A DNA stretch of 64,000 bases, from assembly GCF_007655135.1 (NCBI RefSeq), contig NC_045131.1, positions 18,894,001 to 18,958,000 on the forward strand, written 5' to 3'. The position numbers and the translations under genes were made by a program. Of the stretch, positions 21,973 through 32,786 are shown in pieces. The notes under the pieces were generated by a model. The model was not told where the DNA came from and ran no database searches. It was given only the letters and a program-made list of their open reading frames with translations. Positions within the stretch are counted from its first letter, which is position 1; every line of letters begins with the position of its first letter. This DNA is from Punica granatum. Its lineage: Eukaryota; Streptophyta; Magnoliopsida; Myrtales; Lythraceae.

Positions 21973-22540
21973 TGATAGGCTCACGAACCAGAAATTGATA
22001 AGAAAGAAAGGTGGAGGGTAGAACCAACAAAACTCACTTGATAAGATGACTCGCCACGAGTAAGAAAAGTCGGGTTGATTCGCCACGCTCAAGGATGAAC
22101 GATAAGAATCGGGGTTTTCGCCACTAAACAATGAACCTGTTTAGATCAGAAAAGATAAGAAACGCTCTAAGCAATTTCATTCAAAAATTCATCAAAGTCT
22201 GTGTTCTTCTCTTAAAATAAGGTGCATATTTATATAGAGAGAATACACCTCCATTGACTCTAGAATAGAAAACTGACACCTAATAATATAGGAAACTGAT
22301 ATCTGATATCCTCTAGATTACTTTCCTAAAATAGAGTAATGCAATAATCTGAAATAGGAAACTTAAGATTGCTGACTCAAGCTAATAAAGGAAATAATAT
22401 CTGATTAAGAGAAACTGTATTATAGCAATATAGTAAACTTAATATCTAATTAAGCCAAATTTTTGTTCTTGAGCCTTCTAGAATACGCGTTTGGACTCGA
22501 AAATTCGAATACATGTTGGGCTGCAATCTGAAGCACATCA
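21973..22540 (-). repeat. Element D 5' LTR (568 bp)
   Basis: Same length as 20285-20852, with about a dozen substitutions and no large indel. It is followed by the TSD cacgt at 22541-22545. Confidence 0.92.
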
Positions 22541-22545
22541 CACGT
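22541..22545. repeat. Target-site duplication of element D, right copy (cacgt)
   Basis: The C-type leader continues after it. Confidence 0.92.
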
Positions 22546-22584
22546 GAGGGAGCGCGTGAGGATCCTATAATTGTATATTTTATA

Positions 22585-23372
22585 ATGTCACAGGAAAATA
22601 GTGGAGACGACAGAGGACCTGATTTGAACATGACGTTACGAGCCATGCAACAACAGTTTGAGCGCATGAACATGGTTTTCGGTGAATTCCGAGAAAGGTT
22701 GGATAGGCAAGATGAACGGTTAGAACAGCTTCAACCTGTGCCCGTGCCACGGATTAGGAGACCCCACCGACAACCATCCGTTGATACTCTTGATGAAGAA
22801 GCATATGATGAAGAAGAGGAAGTGGCCTCCGATGCCACTTGGGGGAGAGGTAGAGGAAGAGGAGGCAGACCAAGGCATTTCGTTCGTAGGGAGCACCGGA
22901 GGAGAGACGCCGTGGACCATAACACATGTTTGATTAAGCTGATCATACCTCCATTTCAAGGTAAAAACGACCCCGATGTTTACATTGAATGGGAGAGGAA
23001 GGTTGAGCTTGTGTTTCATTGTCATAATTATTCAGAGGAAAAGAAAGTTAAATTGGCTGCTGTTGCTTTCACCGATTATGCCATTGTTTGGTGGGACCAA
23101 TTAACTGTGAGTATGATGAGGATCATGGCCATGAGAATGAGGTTGATACACACGAGCTTGGAAGTCGGACTCGTGAAGAGGGAGACGAAGCACAAGATTT
23201 TGGAGGCTTGCATGTTCCGAGTGGGCCAATCACACGGGCGAAGGCCAAACAAATCCAACAAGCTATGGAGAGCTTGCTGATGGGCTTTTTGGGCCAAGAG
23301 GAGTCTAATTCAATTGGGTCTCCAAAGGCCTTTATTCACTTGACTTGCCATGAGATGCTGAAGATGGAATGA
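22585..23372 (+). pseudogene. Truncated C-type gag fused to an F-like pol tail
   Basis: The ATG at 22585 (MSQENSGDDRGPDLN) opens a C-type Gag with its acidic stretch (DEEAYDEEEEVASD), an Arg/Gly-rich patch (GRGRGRGGRPRHFVRREHRR) and the start of the Gag core up to YAIVWWDQLTVS. At about 23113 it jumps to the far 3' end of pol in another frame ([38 protein letters not shown]), ending near 23372. The zinc knuckle, protease, RT, RNase H and integrase are all missing. The pol tail and the LTR that follows are of a different subfamily from the gag, so this is a cross-subfamily recombinant as well as a deletion. Confidence 0.82.
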
Positions 23373-23802
23373 AAGACTGCCAACTATTCTAGATAGCTTT
23401 TATTTAGTTTCCTCTGTTATTTCTGGTTTTAGGAAACTAAGGATATTCCAATTGCCTAGTTTGTCAGTTTCCAGTTTCTCCTAAGCTTATATAAAGGAGG
23501 CTGAGTAGCTGATCAGAAGTAGATTATTCTGGTATTTTGGTGAGATTTTCTCCTTTGTTCTTCATTGAACTCCTTCGAACGAGCAAGTGTGATAGCTTGT
23601 GATTGTTCAGTACACTTTGATATTATTGGTTCTTGTTTCTTCCTAAACAACGGGTCGATAATCCTTGTCTTGATATTGTTGGTTCTTGTTTCTCTATAAA
23701 CAACGGGTCAATAATCCTCTTTATCTAAATCTGTGTTTGGCGATCTGGGAATCGATTCAAGTTGGTCATCGGGTTTCACAATCCTTCGTGAGGTCCGCAT
23801 CA
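23356..23802 (+). repeat. F-type LTR (447 bp)
   Basis: It starts TGCTGAAGATGG and ends GGTCCGCATCA. It is only loosely similar to the C-type LTR in U3 but keeps the TATA box (cttatataaaggaggctga). It has two copies of the TTGGTTCTTGTTTC...AACAACGGGTC motif at about 23630-23715. It is preceded by a pol tail and followed by a primer site, so it is shared between two units. Confidence 0.82.
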
Positions 23803-24536
23803 TTTTGGTATCAGAGCATCAGGCTCCAAATCAGGTTTATCCTATCCTTTACGTTTCAATTCGTTGAATTTCATTCCATCTAGCTTGTTCATTCTGGATT
23901 GACAAGTAGCCAAAAAAAAAAGGACAGCACAAAAAAAAATAGAGCTGAAAAAAAAAGGAGGGCAAAAAAAAGGAATTCAGCCAAAAAAAAAGATAGAGCT
24001 GAAAAAAAAAACAGAAAGAAAAAAAAAGTTGTCGGTGTCAATTTGATCCGGATTCTTTGCATCAGAGTATTCTAAAGTTGTTATTTACCTTGTTGTTGAT
24101 CTGCGTTGATTTTGCTCCCATAATTACCCTATACCTGATCTTCCATATTCCCTTCCCTATATCATCCTCCATATCTTTTCCATCCATATATTACTCTGAT
24201 ATATTCCTTTCTTCATTCCTAAAAAAATCTTTCATTGGTTAACTTTCCTTTAGCCATTTATTTCCCTGTGAGTTTGTGTCCAAGTTAGGGCCAATATATT
24301 AATTGCTGTTTTGAATTATTATGAGCTAGTTGCCTTTGATTTGTGAGTTGCTGAGTTCTTTAAAGAACTTTCAGGAGGAAATTAGAGTGGAAAGAGGCAA
24401 GAGTGGTGAGCGTATCAGAGGGAAAAAGCCATTGAACTGAGTGAAACACGAGTGTTGAGTGACGATAATTTGAGGGCAAACACGTGAGCGAGTGGTTGTA
24501 AGGTCCTAACACCAATTTTCTTTTCATAGTGCAAAC
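23803..24536 (+). promoter_or_regulatory. F-type primer site and leader
   Basis: TGGTATCAGAGC starts at 23806. The leader contains an A-rich tract (about 23910-24030), a T/C-rich stretch, a GTGGTGAGC donor-like site near 24406 and a CCTAAC...TTTTCATAG acceptor-like site ending at 24529, seven bases before the gag ATG. No gene is present. Confidence 0.8.
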
Positions 24537-26027
24537 ATGACCTTTGCAGGAAAAGGCAATGAATCTACAACCGGGGATGGAAGTAATGCCGGCCAGCAAG
24601 ATGTTGCTTTTACTTTGAAAGCCATATTCGAGAGATTGGAAGTTGTTTTTGGAGATATCCGTGATAGAATGGACCGGCAAGATCAACGAATTGATCAAAT
24701 GCAGAGTGAGCAACCCAGGCAGCATGTATGAGTTCCCAATGCAAGGAGACTAATCCGCCAGCCGGCGAATTCTCACGATGAAGAAGATGAAGATTATGAG
24801 GAAGATGATGAAATTGCATCCGTGGGAAGTGTGAGGAGAGCCAGAGGAGTTAGGAATGAGGGGCGAAGACATGGTAGGCGAGATCATGCAATTAGAGATG
24901 GAGTAGATAGGAATATTGGGAGTATTAAAATGACGATACCACCTTTTCAAGGGAGGAATGACCCTGACGCTTTTATCGAGTGGGAGGGGAAGGTGGAGCT
25001 TGTATTTGATTGCCATAATTACTCGGAAGAGAAAAAAGTGAAGCTTGCAGCGGTGGAATTCACTGATTATGCCATCGTTTGGTGGGACAAATTGGTTAAG
25101 GAAAGAAGAAGGAACCATGAAAGGCCTATTGAGACCTGGGAGGAGATGAAGACTGTCATGCGGAGGCGATTTGTTCCCTCGTATTACTATCGCGATTTGC
25201 ATTTAAAATTGCAAAGTCTAAGGCAAGGGACGAGGAGCGTGGAAGACTACCACAAGGAGATGGAAATAGCTTTGATTCGGGCAAACATTGAAGAAGATGA
25301 AGAGGCAACTATGGCCAGGTTTTTATGTGGTTTGAATCGTGAAATTGCTAATGTGGTGGTGGAGTTGCAACATTATGTGGAGATAGAAGAGATGGTTAGC
25401 ATGGCCATGAAAGTAGAACGGCAACTCAAGAGAGGGAGACCAGCCAAGCATGAGGGCGGTTCTTATTCAGGATCTTCAAATTGGAAGTCGAAATGGGGTG
25501 TCACCTCAAGACCAGTAGAGAAACCCAAATCGAATGCTGAAAATAGCATGAGCAAGAGTCAAGGGGACAACAAGGAGAGAGGTAACTCTACATCCCAACC
25601 TCAAAAGAATAGAGATATCAAATGTTTTCGGTGTTTGGGGTCCGGGCATATTGCTTCTCAATGTCCAAATAAAAGGGCAATGATCATGCTGGATAGTAGG
25701 GAAATTGAAACTGAAGAGGAGGAAAGTGATTCAATGCCAACACAAGATGATTCTAGTACTGATTATGAATATGCTGCTGAGGGGAATGCCTTAGTAATCA
25801 TGCGAGCACTGAATGTACAAATTAAGGAAGAAGAGAGAGATGATGTGCAAAGGGAAAATATATTCCACACTAGATGCCAAGTGAAGGATCGGGTATGTAG
25901 CTTGATCATTGACGGGGGTAGCTGTGTGAATGTGGCTAGTAAATTACTTGTTGACAAGTTGGGATTGCGTACATTGAAGCATCCTAGGCCATATAAGCTG
26001 CAATGGTTGAATGAAAGTGGAGAGTGA
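24537..26027 (+). pseudogene. F-type gag and protease, one nonsense codon
   Basis: The ATG at 24537 (MTFAGKGNESTTGDG) begins Gag. A TGA at 24729-24731 stops it after 64 codons, but the same frame continues to 26027. It covers the acidic stretch (DEEDEDYEEDDEIAS), the Gag core (IPPFQGRNDPDAFIEWEGKV, YAIVWWDKL, RRRFVPSYYYRDLHLKLQSL), the zinc knuckle CFRCLGSGHIASQC (about 25624-25665) and the protease IIDGGSCVNVAS motif (about 25906). A one-base deletion near 26020 ends the frame at NESGE and moves protease into the next frame. Apart from the nonsense codon, Gag is complete. Confidence 0.85.
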
Positions 26028-27640
26028 AGGTGAACAAGCAAGTTCTGGTTTCCTTTACAATTGGGAGATACAAGGATAAAGTTCTTTGTGATGTAGTGCC
26101 CATGCATGCTAGTCATATATTGCTTGGGAGGCTATGGCAGTTCGATAGACAGGCAATACATGATGGGTATAAGAATCGATACTCTTTTATCAATGATGGT
26201 AGAAAGGTGACACTTGTTCCATTGACACCTTATCAGGTGTATGAGGATCAGCTCCGAATCAAGAGATCAATTTGTGAGAAAAGTGATGTAGAAGCTGAGA
26301 TTGAAAGAAAAAAGAGAGTGAGCAAGTGAGAGAGGAAACTGGTAAGACTAGAGAGGAAGAAATTCGAGATAGTAAAAAAAAAGAGAGTTCAGCTATAGAT
26401 GAGAGGAAAGAGTTAGTTGAGAGAAAAGAGAAAAAAATGAGTTTCTATGCAAAAGAAAGAGAGATCAAGAGTGCATTCAAAGCTAATCGCCCAATGATCT
26501 TGTTTGTTTACAAGGAGGCTTATTTTTCTGACCTTAATTATTCTTCTGCCAAGTTGTGTTACCTCTCTTTTGCAGGAGTTTGGAGAAGTCTTTCCCACGG
26601 AGTTACCCAATCGTTTGCCACCAATAAGGGGAATTGAGCATCAAATCGACTTTGTGCCAGGAGCCGCAATTCCGAACCGGCCAGCATATCGAACTAATCC
26701 GGAGGAGACAAAGGAACTTCAAAGGCAAGTGGACGAGCTTTTAGCTAAAGGGCATGTGCGTGAGAGCATGAGTCCTTGTGCGGTCCCGGTGTTGCTGGTG
26801 CCAAGAAAGATGGTACTTGGCGAATGTGTGTTGATTGCCGCGCTGTAAACAAAATCACGGTAAAGTATCGACATCCCATTCCTCGATTAGATGACATGCT
26901 GGATGAATTGCATGGTTCCACGTTATTTACAAAAATAGACTTGAAAAGCGGATACCATCAAATTAGGATGAAAGAGGGTGATGAGTGGAAAACGGCTTTC
27001 AAAACAAAACATGGCTTGTATGAGTGGTTAGTTATGCCATTCGGGTTAACTAATGCGCCTAGTACTTTCATGAGGCTCATGAATCATGTTTTGCGTGCTT
27101 TCATTGGAAAATTCGTGGTTGTATATTTTGATGATATCTTGGTGTATAGTAAGAGCTTGAAGGATCATATTCATCATTTGCGATGTGTGCTTCAGGCATT
27201 GAGACATGAAGAATTATATGCTAACCTGAAGAAATGTACATTTTGCATGGATCGAGTTGTGTTTTTGGGATTTGTTGTTAGTTCCAAGGGTATTCAGGTT
27301 GATGAGGAAAAGGTGAAAGCAATTAAGGATTGGCCGACGCCGAAATCCGTAACCGAGGTAAGAAGTTTTCATGGTCTAGCCAGTTTTTATAGGCGATTTG
27401 TGCGGGATTTTAGTACTTTGGCTGCTCCATTGAGGGAAGTGGTTAAGAAAGATATAGGTTTCAAATGGGGAGTAGAGCAAGAGCAAGCATTTAATTTGAT
27501 TAAGTAAAGGCTTTGTTCTGCACCTTTATTGGTTTTACCTGATTTTTCGAAAACTTTCGAGATTGAATGTGATGCTTCCGGGATTGGTATAGGTGCTGTT
27601 TTGATGCAGGAAAAACGACCGATTGCCTACTTTAGTGAGA
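26024..27640 (+). pseudogene. F-type pol: protease end, RT, start of RNase H; truncated
   Basis: This continues with VNKQVLVSFTIGRYKDKV and the charged linker. Frameshifts lie near 26325, 26545 and 26810. RT then runs from [19 protein letters not shown] to [11 protein letters not shown] (about 27124-27156) and [20 protein letters not shown] nonsense TAA at 27505 precedes the RNase H start ([18 protein letters not shown], near 27560). At about 27641 the sequence jumps within RNase H to the middle of a C-type LTR, with agctg at the joint. Integrase is absent here, although an F-like pol tail lies upstream at 23114-23372, so the F segment is circularly permuted around its single LTR. Confidence 0.83.
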
Positions 27641-27934
27641 AGCTGATTAGAGGTACTTTCAGACTACACTAGTGAGAATTTTCCTCTATGTTGTTCTTCG
27701 GCAACCTTCCGTGATTGTAAGCATGGATGCTTGTAATTCTCAGCTATTTATAATATTGGTTGTTGGTTTTCTATAACCATCGGGTCAATATTCCATTCCT
27801 TTATAATATTGATTCTTGGTTTTCTATAACCATCGGGTCAATATTCCATCCCTCTTAATCTCTATTGGCGATTCGGGTTCGATTTCCAGTCTCTGTTGTC
27901 GGGTCTTGCGGCAGGTCTCGTGGGGTTCGCATCA
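27641..27934 (+). repeat. C-type LTR remnant (R and U5)
   Basis: It matches the C-type LTR from the position about 15-20 bp past the TATA box to the terminal GCATCA. U3 is missing, replaced by F-type pol. It keeps both copies of the duplicated U5 motif. Confidence 0.85.
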
Positions 27935-28564
27935 TTTGGTATCAGAGCCTAAGTTCCAAATCGAGGTTTCATCTATCCTTGTTCTTTTCTTTTTCTTCAT
28001 TCTAGAATCTTTAGATATAGCTTTCATTTCTATCCTTTCCATTAATCTTGTCTGATCTGATCTTAGCTGTCTAAATCGTCAAAAAAAAAGACGAAAGAAA
28101 AAGTGCAAAAAAAGAAAGAAAAAGAAAAAAAAAGGAGTTATCATTGGGTGTTGTTCGTAGCACCATTTGCTGTCTTCGTGGGCGAAGAATTTATTGCACA
28201 ATTTGTTGTCTTTGTGTTCTAATCGTCTTGGCGTTAAGTTGACCTGTCATAGTAGCTCTTCCATACTCAGTGTCTTCTATCAATCCATAAACTACGTCGT
28301 TGGGTCAGATTGTGTCATATCATTTTCTTTGGATCTAATATTATAAGTTGTTCGGGTTGAACTCGTTTTCCGCCTTGCGATCGGATTGATTAGTTGCCCT
28401 AGAACTTTGAAGAGGAAATTAAGAGAGGAAAAAGGCAAGAGTGTGTGAGAACATCAGAGGATAAAAGCCTATTTTGAGTGAAAACACGAGTGTTTTGAGT
28501 GGCATCTTGCTGAGTGTAAACACGTGAGGGAGCGCATGAGGATCCTATAATTGCATATTTTATC
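27935..28564 (+). promoter_or_regulatory. C-type primer site and leader (unit J)
   Basis: TGGTATCAGAGCC starts at 27937. The A-rich tract is at about 28080-28135. The leader is nearly identical to 62266-62891 and has no gene. Confidence 0.85.
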
Positions 28565-29525
28565 ATGTCACAGGAAATAGTGGAGACGACAGAGGACCTG
28601 ATTTGAACATGACGTTACGAGCCATGCAACAACAGTTTGAGCGCATGAACATGGTTTTCGGTGAATTCCGAGAAAGGTTGGATAGGCAAGACGAATGGTT
28701 GGAACGGCTTCAACCTGCGCCCGTGCCACGGATTAGGAGACCCCACCGACAACCATCCGTTGATACTCTTGATGAAGAAGCATATGATGAAGAAGAGGAA
28801 GTGGCCTCCGATGACACTTGGGGGAGAGGTAGAGGAAGAGGAGGCAGACCAAGGCATTTCGTTCGTAGGGAGCACCGGAGGAGAGACGCCGTGGACCATA
28901 ACACAGGTTCGATTAAGCTGATCATACCTCCATTCCAAGGTAAAAACGACCCCAATGTTTACATTGAATGGGAGAGGAAGGTTGAGCTTGTGTTTCAGTC
29001 ATAATTATTCAGAGGAAAAGAAAGTTAAATTGGCTGCAGTTGCTTTCACCGATTATGCCATTGTTTGGTGGAACCAATTAACTGTGAGTAGACGCAGGAA
29101 TCGTGAGCCTCGTATTGATACTTGGGAGGAAATGAAAGCAGTAATGAGAAGAAGGTTTGTTCCTGCCCATTATTATCGGGACTTGCACTTGAAGTTGCAA
29201 AGTCTGAAGCAAGGTTCCAAGTCGGTGGAGGATTATTACAAGGAGATGGAAATAGCCATGATACGTGCTAATGTTGAGGAGGACCGAGAAGCAATCATGG
29301 CTCGATTCATCTGTGGCCTTAATCGGGAGATTGCCAATGTAGTTGAGCTGCAACATTACGTGGAGATTGACGACGTGGTACACATGGCCATGAAGGTTGA
29401 GAGGCAGCTCAAGAGAGGGGGTCGAACATCTTCAAAGGTAGAAACTTCTGGTTCAGCGTCTTGGAGATCGAAGTGGGGTTCTACTACGAAACCGGACGAG
29501 AAGACTGATTATAAGGCAAAGGGAG
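28565..29525 (+). pseudogene. Unit J gag, 5' part, two frameshifts
   Basis: C-type Gag beginning with the ATG at 28565. A missing A shortly after the start and a two-base loss near 28998 (within VELVFHCHNYS) shift the frame. Recognisable segments are DEEAYDEEEEVASDDTW, the Arg/Gly patch, IPPFQGKNDPN, WNQLTVSRRRNREPRIDTW, RRRFVPAHYYRDLHLKLQSL and VELQHYVEIDDVVHMAMKVE. Solo LTR G interrupts it at 29526; it resumes at 32787. Confidence 0.85.
29521..29525. repeat. Target-site duplication of solo LTR G, left copy (gggag)
   Basis: The bases gggag precede TGTAAAACCC and recur at 32782-32786, after which gag continues in register (gggagacacctac). Confidence 0.92.
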
Positions 29526-30317
29526 TGTAAAACCCAACATATTTTTAAGTATGCATACAGACACATGCTTATAATATATATATATATATATATGTATTAT
29601 ATATACAGTACTTTAACGTTGCTGAAGCAATTAAATATATATATGAAAGGAGGCAAGGGGCCCCACGTGCCCTCATTTTCCCAAAAGCCCATCCTGCCAC
29701 CCGCCATTCTATTTTTTATTTCAATTGTATTCTTTCTTCCTTCCTTCCTTCCTGCGTTTTTGCTCTGTTTTGAGCTAGAAAAATCGAAGAAGAAACAGAG
29801 AAGGGGGGGGAGAGAGAGAGAGGAAGATAGGTATAGAGAGACAGAGAGAGAGAGAGAGAGCATGTGCTAGAGAAAGGGAAATAGAGAATTCGATCGAGAG
29901 TCGGGATGGAGTTTACCCGAAGGTAAGGACCGGAGTGGAACCTTGCTTCATCAATTTGCTGAATCTCGATCAATTGCTTTGTTCGTCTTCTGAATTTTGA
30001 TTGAACTCTATGTGATTCGAATTTCTCGTTGTGGGGAAATGTCGATTTGTTGTGAGTTTAGCTATCGTATCGGATGCGGGAAGTGATGGGTTTCCTTTCT
30101 TTTCCTTTTTCATTATCCTGTTTTTGGCTCGGGGAAAATCCTATCTTGCTGTCGAACATAGGATAAGGATTTCTGAAATCCTTCCTACCTCCTATCACCC
30201 ACTAAATGCATTTTCCTTCATTTATTTATTTATTTTTGGTAATGCAAATGCAAATGCTTAGCTAAAGCTAAACTAGCTGTTGAAGAACAGCCCTCCCTGA
30301 AAAATTAAAACCCAAGA

Positions 30318-30361
<44 letters not shown>

Positions 30362-32781
30362 GAGACGTGGAAGCTTCAAGAAGGAAGAATAAATGAATAA
30401 TTACAAATTAAATATTATGGGCCTAGGGAATATTGGAGGCCTAGTGGGCTTACTAATTCCAAGTCTACATTAGCATATCAACCCATTAGCAATTTTGTTA
30501 GTTGAGATATCCATTAAACTGGCTCTATCCAGTTATGCATTGTGTAAAGAACCCAGTTCCCACTCAAAATGATATACTGTAAAGGGTTTCTAGATTTATG
30601 ACTAGCCAATCTACCTTGTCTAGACCAATGCTGAGAAAGAATTATAGAACTTAACTCTCACCATGAATTTTCTTGTAAATTTTATTTTTCGGCTTAATAG
30701 GGAAGCTGGGGATGGGAATCTAATAGGTAAACCATGTAAAGTCGGCACAACCCTAGAAGAACATAAAATTCAGTAATTCATAGATTTCAGGGAAATTTCT
30801 GAGTGAAATTAATTACAACTACTTCTTCGTGAATGGGAATTTTGAAAATCTAACATGTATGTGGAGGAAAAAAAAACCATATAAATATTATTTTCTTCTA
30901 AGCATATACTATAGATATACGGATATTGTCCCTTTTTTGATTCAGTAGAATGAAACCTTAATTAGAAGAAGCATGATAATCAGGTACTTTGGTGGTTCAA
31001 ATGGAAAGCTCCTAGTAAGTAATTGATCCTGCCAGAATCTAGAAGTAGTGGCTTATGAATCAAACCATTCATTTGCACATTTTGAATGTTGAACAATGGG
31101 AAGAGCCGTGCCAAAACAAAATGGAATAACTGGAACTAAGTTAAGGAGTAAGGGTTGAACTAGGACGAGAAGAGTATCTTGGTTGTTATATGATTAGTTA
31201 CTTGGTGGTGTGATATACGTTTATAAATTGGTTTCCTATTAAATTTAATATATGTCAGGGATGGAGTATACCAAAGCCATGTATCTCGAAGACTTGAACT
31301 TGGTGATCTATTTTTGGGAGTTAACGGTGAGTACCTTATTCCATTGTGAAATGATATATATATATATATATATATATATATCTGTGTGTGTGTATGTATG
31401 TTATGTGAATATTCTAGTCCTTTGTGAAATGATGCGTTCTAATTATATGAATTGTTAAGATGAATATTGTGATAGTTAGATAAGGAATTGGTCGTGCTAT
31501 GTTCCGTGATGGAATTTGAGAGGCATTGTCTTGTATGTTTCCCTTTGATTTGAGATAATGCGGTGTGATTGTGTTTACTGGTTGTGTATAAGATATGTGA
31601 TGGTAATGTGCTGCCATTGTGATGTGATTGTGATTATGCTTGGGTATAATGATGGTATGGTTACAACTGATCATTATTTTGATTGTGGTTTGACTATAGC
31701 CATGGGACCGCTGGACCCGGCGGATTACAAAATGGGCCAGATCGGCCGCTGGATCCAGCGGAATACAAATAGGGCCTGATCGGCCGCTAGACCCGGCGGA
31801 ATATAAATAGGGGCATGATCGGCCGCTGGACCCGGCGGAATATAAATAGGGACATGATCGGCCGCTAAGACCCGGCGGAATAGAAAAAGGGACATGATCG
31901 GCCGCTAAGACCCGGCGGAATACAAATTGAGATCAACTCTTACCGCCAGAGGTTAATCGGCGGCCCCCGCTTATGAGATGTGGATATTGGAAGTCGAGAA
32001 TGGTATGAGCGAGATGTGCGGGGTCATGGTACCGTCATAACTCTGTTGCGAGGAAACGCAACCCTATGGCTATATTGATTTGGTTGTGTTGTATATTGGT
32101 TGTTTGGTTGGATTGCTGTAAATGTGATGATTATTGATTGTCTGAATTATTGTATTGAAGCCGTTTTGCTTGCTAATTTGATTTAGTTAGGTTATGAGTG
32201 CAAAATGATGTTGGTTAATGGTTAATTCTAATAATAGTTTATATGGTTTATAAGGGTATTTGATTGTTGATGAAATGAACTAGTATTTATATGTATTGTC
32301 TAATATGTCGTTGTGGGTGAATATTTGCTTATGCTGACTATTTCTCTTATTCTGTTGATTGTCTATAATATATTATTATATTTATATTATTTACATTATA
32401 TTATTCATTTTGCTTTGGAATTTAGTGCTCACTGAGATGCAGCTCACACTCTGCATACATTTTTTTCAGATAAGCTTCCGATTGCTCGGAGGAATCACTT
32501 TTTGATATCGGGGATCAGCTTGGAGGACTAGGTAGAAACCTTAGTTATTTAATAGATATCCTTTCTGTATAGAAGGGACTTTAGAATGTTACGACCTGAA
32601 AATTTTGTTTAGTTGTATCACTGATGTGAGAGAGAAAAAGAAATCTCCGGAAAAGTGTATATACCTATTAGAGTTGATGGATTGGTTATATACTTTGGAA
32701 ATTTATGAGAAGTAAGTTTTTATGTGATAATGGGTTCGATGAAATTTAGGAAAAGTTCTATCGAATATTCGGGTCGTGACA
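29526..32781 (+). mobile_element. Solo LTR G, Tekay-like, 3.26 kb
   Basis: Termini are TGTAAAACCC and GGGTCGTGACA, with TSD gggag. There is no internal region, primer site or coding sequence. The 3' end (GGTCGTGACA), the hairpin minisatellite (about 31700-31925), the block at about 31930-32075 and the region near 32430-32530 correspond to the LTR of element A. G is therefore a diverged Tekay-like LTR left by recombination between the two LTRs of a full element. The proximal part is unlike A. It includes TA runs (29576-29593, 30329-30357, 31352-31381), a GA-rich stretch near 29790-29860 and a CCCCACGTG block near 29660 that recurs near 34747. No gene is seen in this 3.2-kb stretch. Confidence 0.88.
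31700..31925. repeat. Minisatellite in LTR G (about 36-37 bp unit)
   Basis: About six units of the type gatcggccgctggacccggc followed by ggaatataaatagggaca. This is the reverse-complement family of the element A LTR repeats. CCGCTGGACCCGGCGG is nearly self-complementary at its ends. Confidence 0.88.
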
Positions 32782-32786
32782 GGGAG
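32782..32786. repeat. Target-site duplication of solo LTR G, right copy (gggag)
   Basis: Matches 29521-29525. Confidence 0.92.

Larger units (their letters stand above)
20285..22540 (-). mobile_element. Element D: compact gag-only (non-autonomous) LTR retrotransposon
   Basis: A complete 2.26-kb minus-strand element with two 568-bp LTRs, TSD cacgt, a tRNA-Met primer site (21958-21970), and a short polypurine tract (CCGAGAGGGAA) before the 3' LTR. Its only gene is a Gag-like frame; there is no protease, RT or integrase. It must rely on enzymes of another element. The two LTRs differ at only about a dozen positions, so the insertion is fairly recent. The reading frame runs into the 3' LTR. Confidence 0.92.

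Noticed and set aside
29565..29973. Short frames in the GA-rich and TA-rich start of solo LTR G
   Set aside because: They consist of simple-sequence translation on both strands within an LTR that has no coding role.
30250..31700. A possible separate insertion inside LTR G
   Set aside because: I looked for internal termini and duplicated flanks and saw none. The TSD gggag encloses the whole 3.26 kb, and both ends match one LTR family, so it is treated as one solo LTR.
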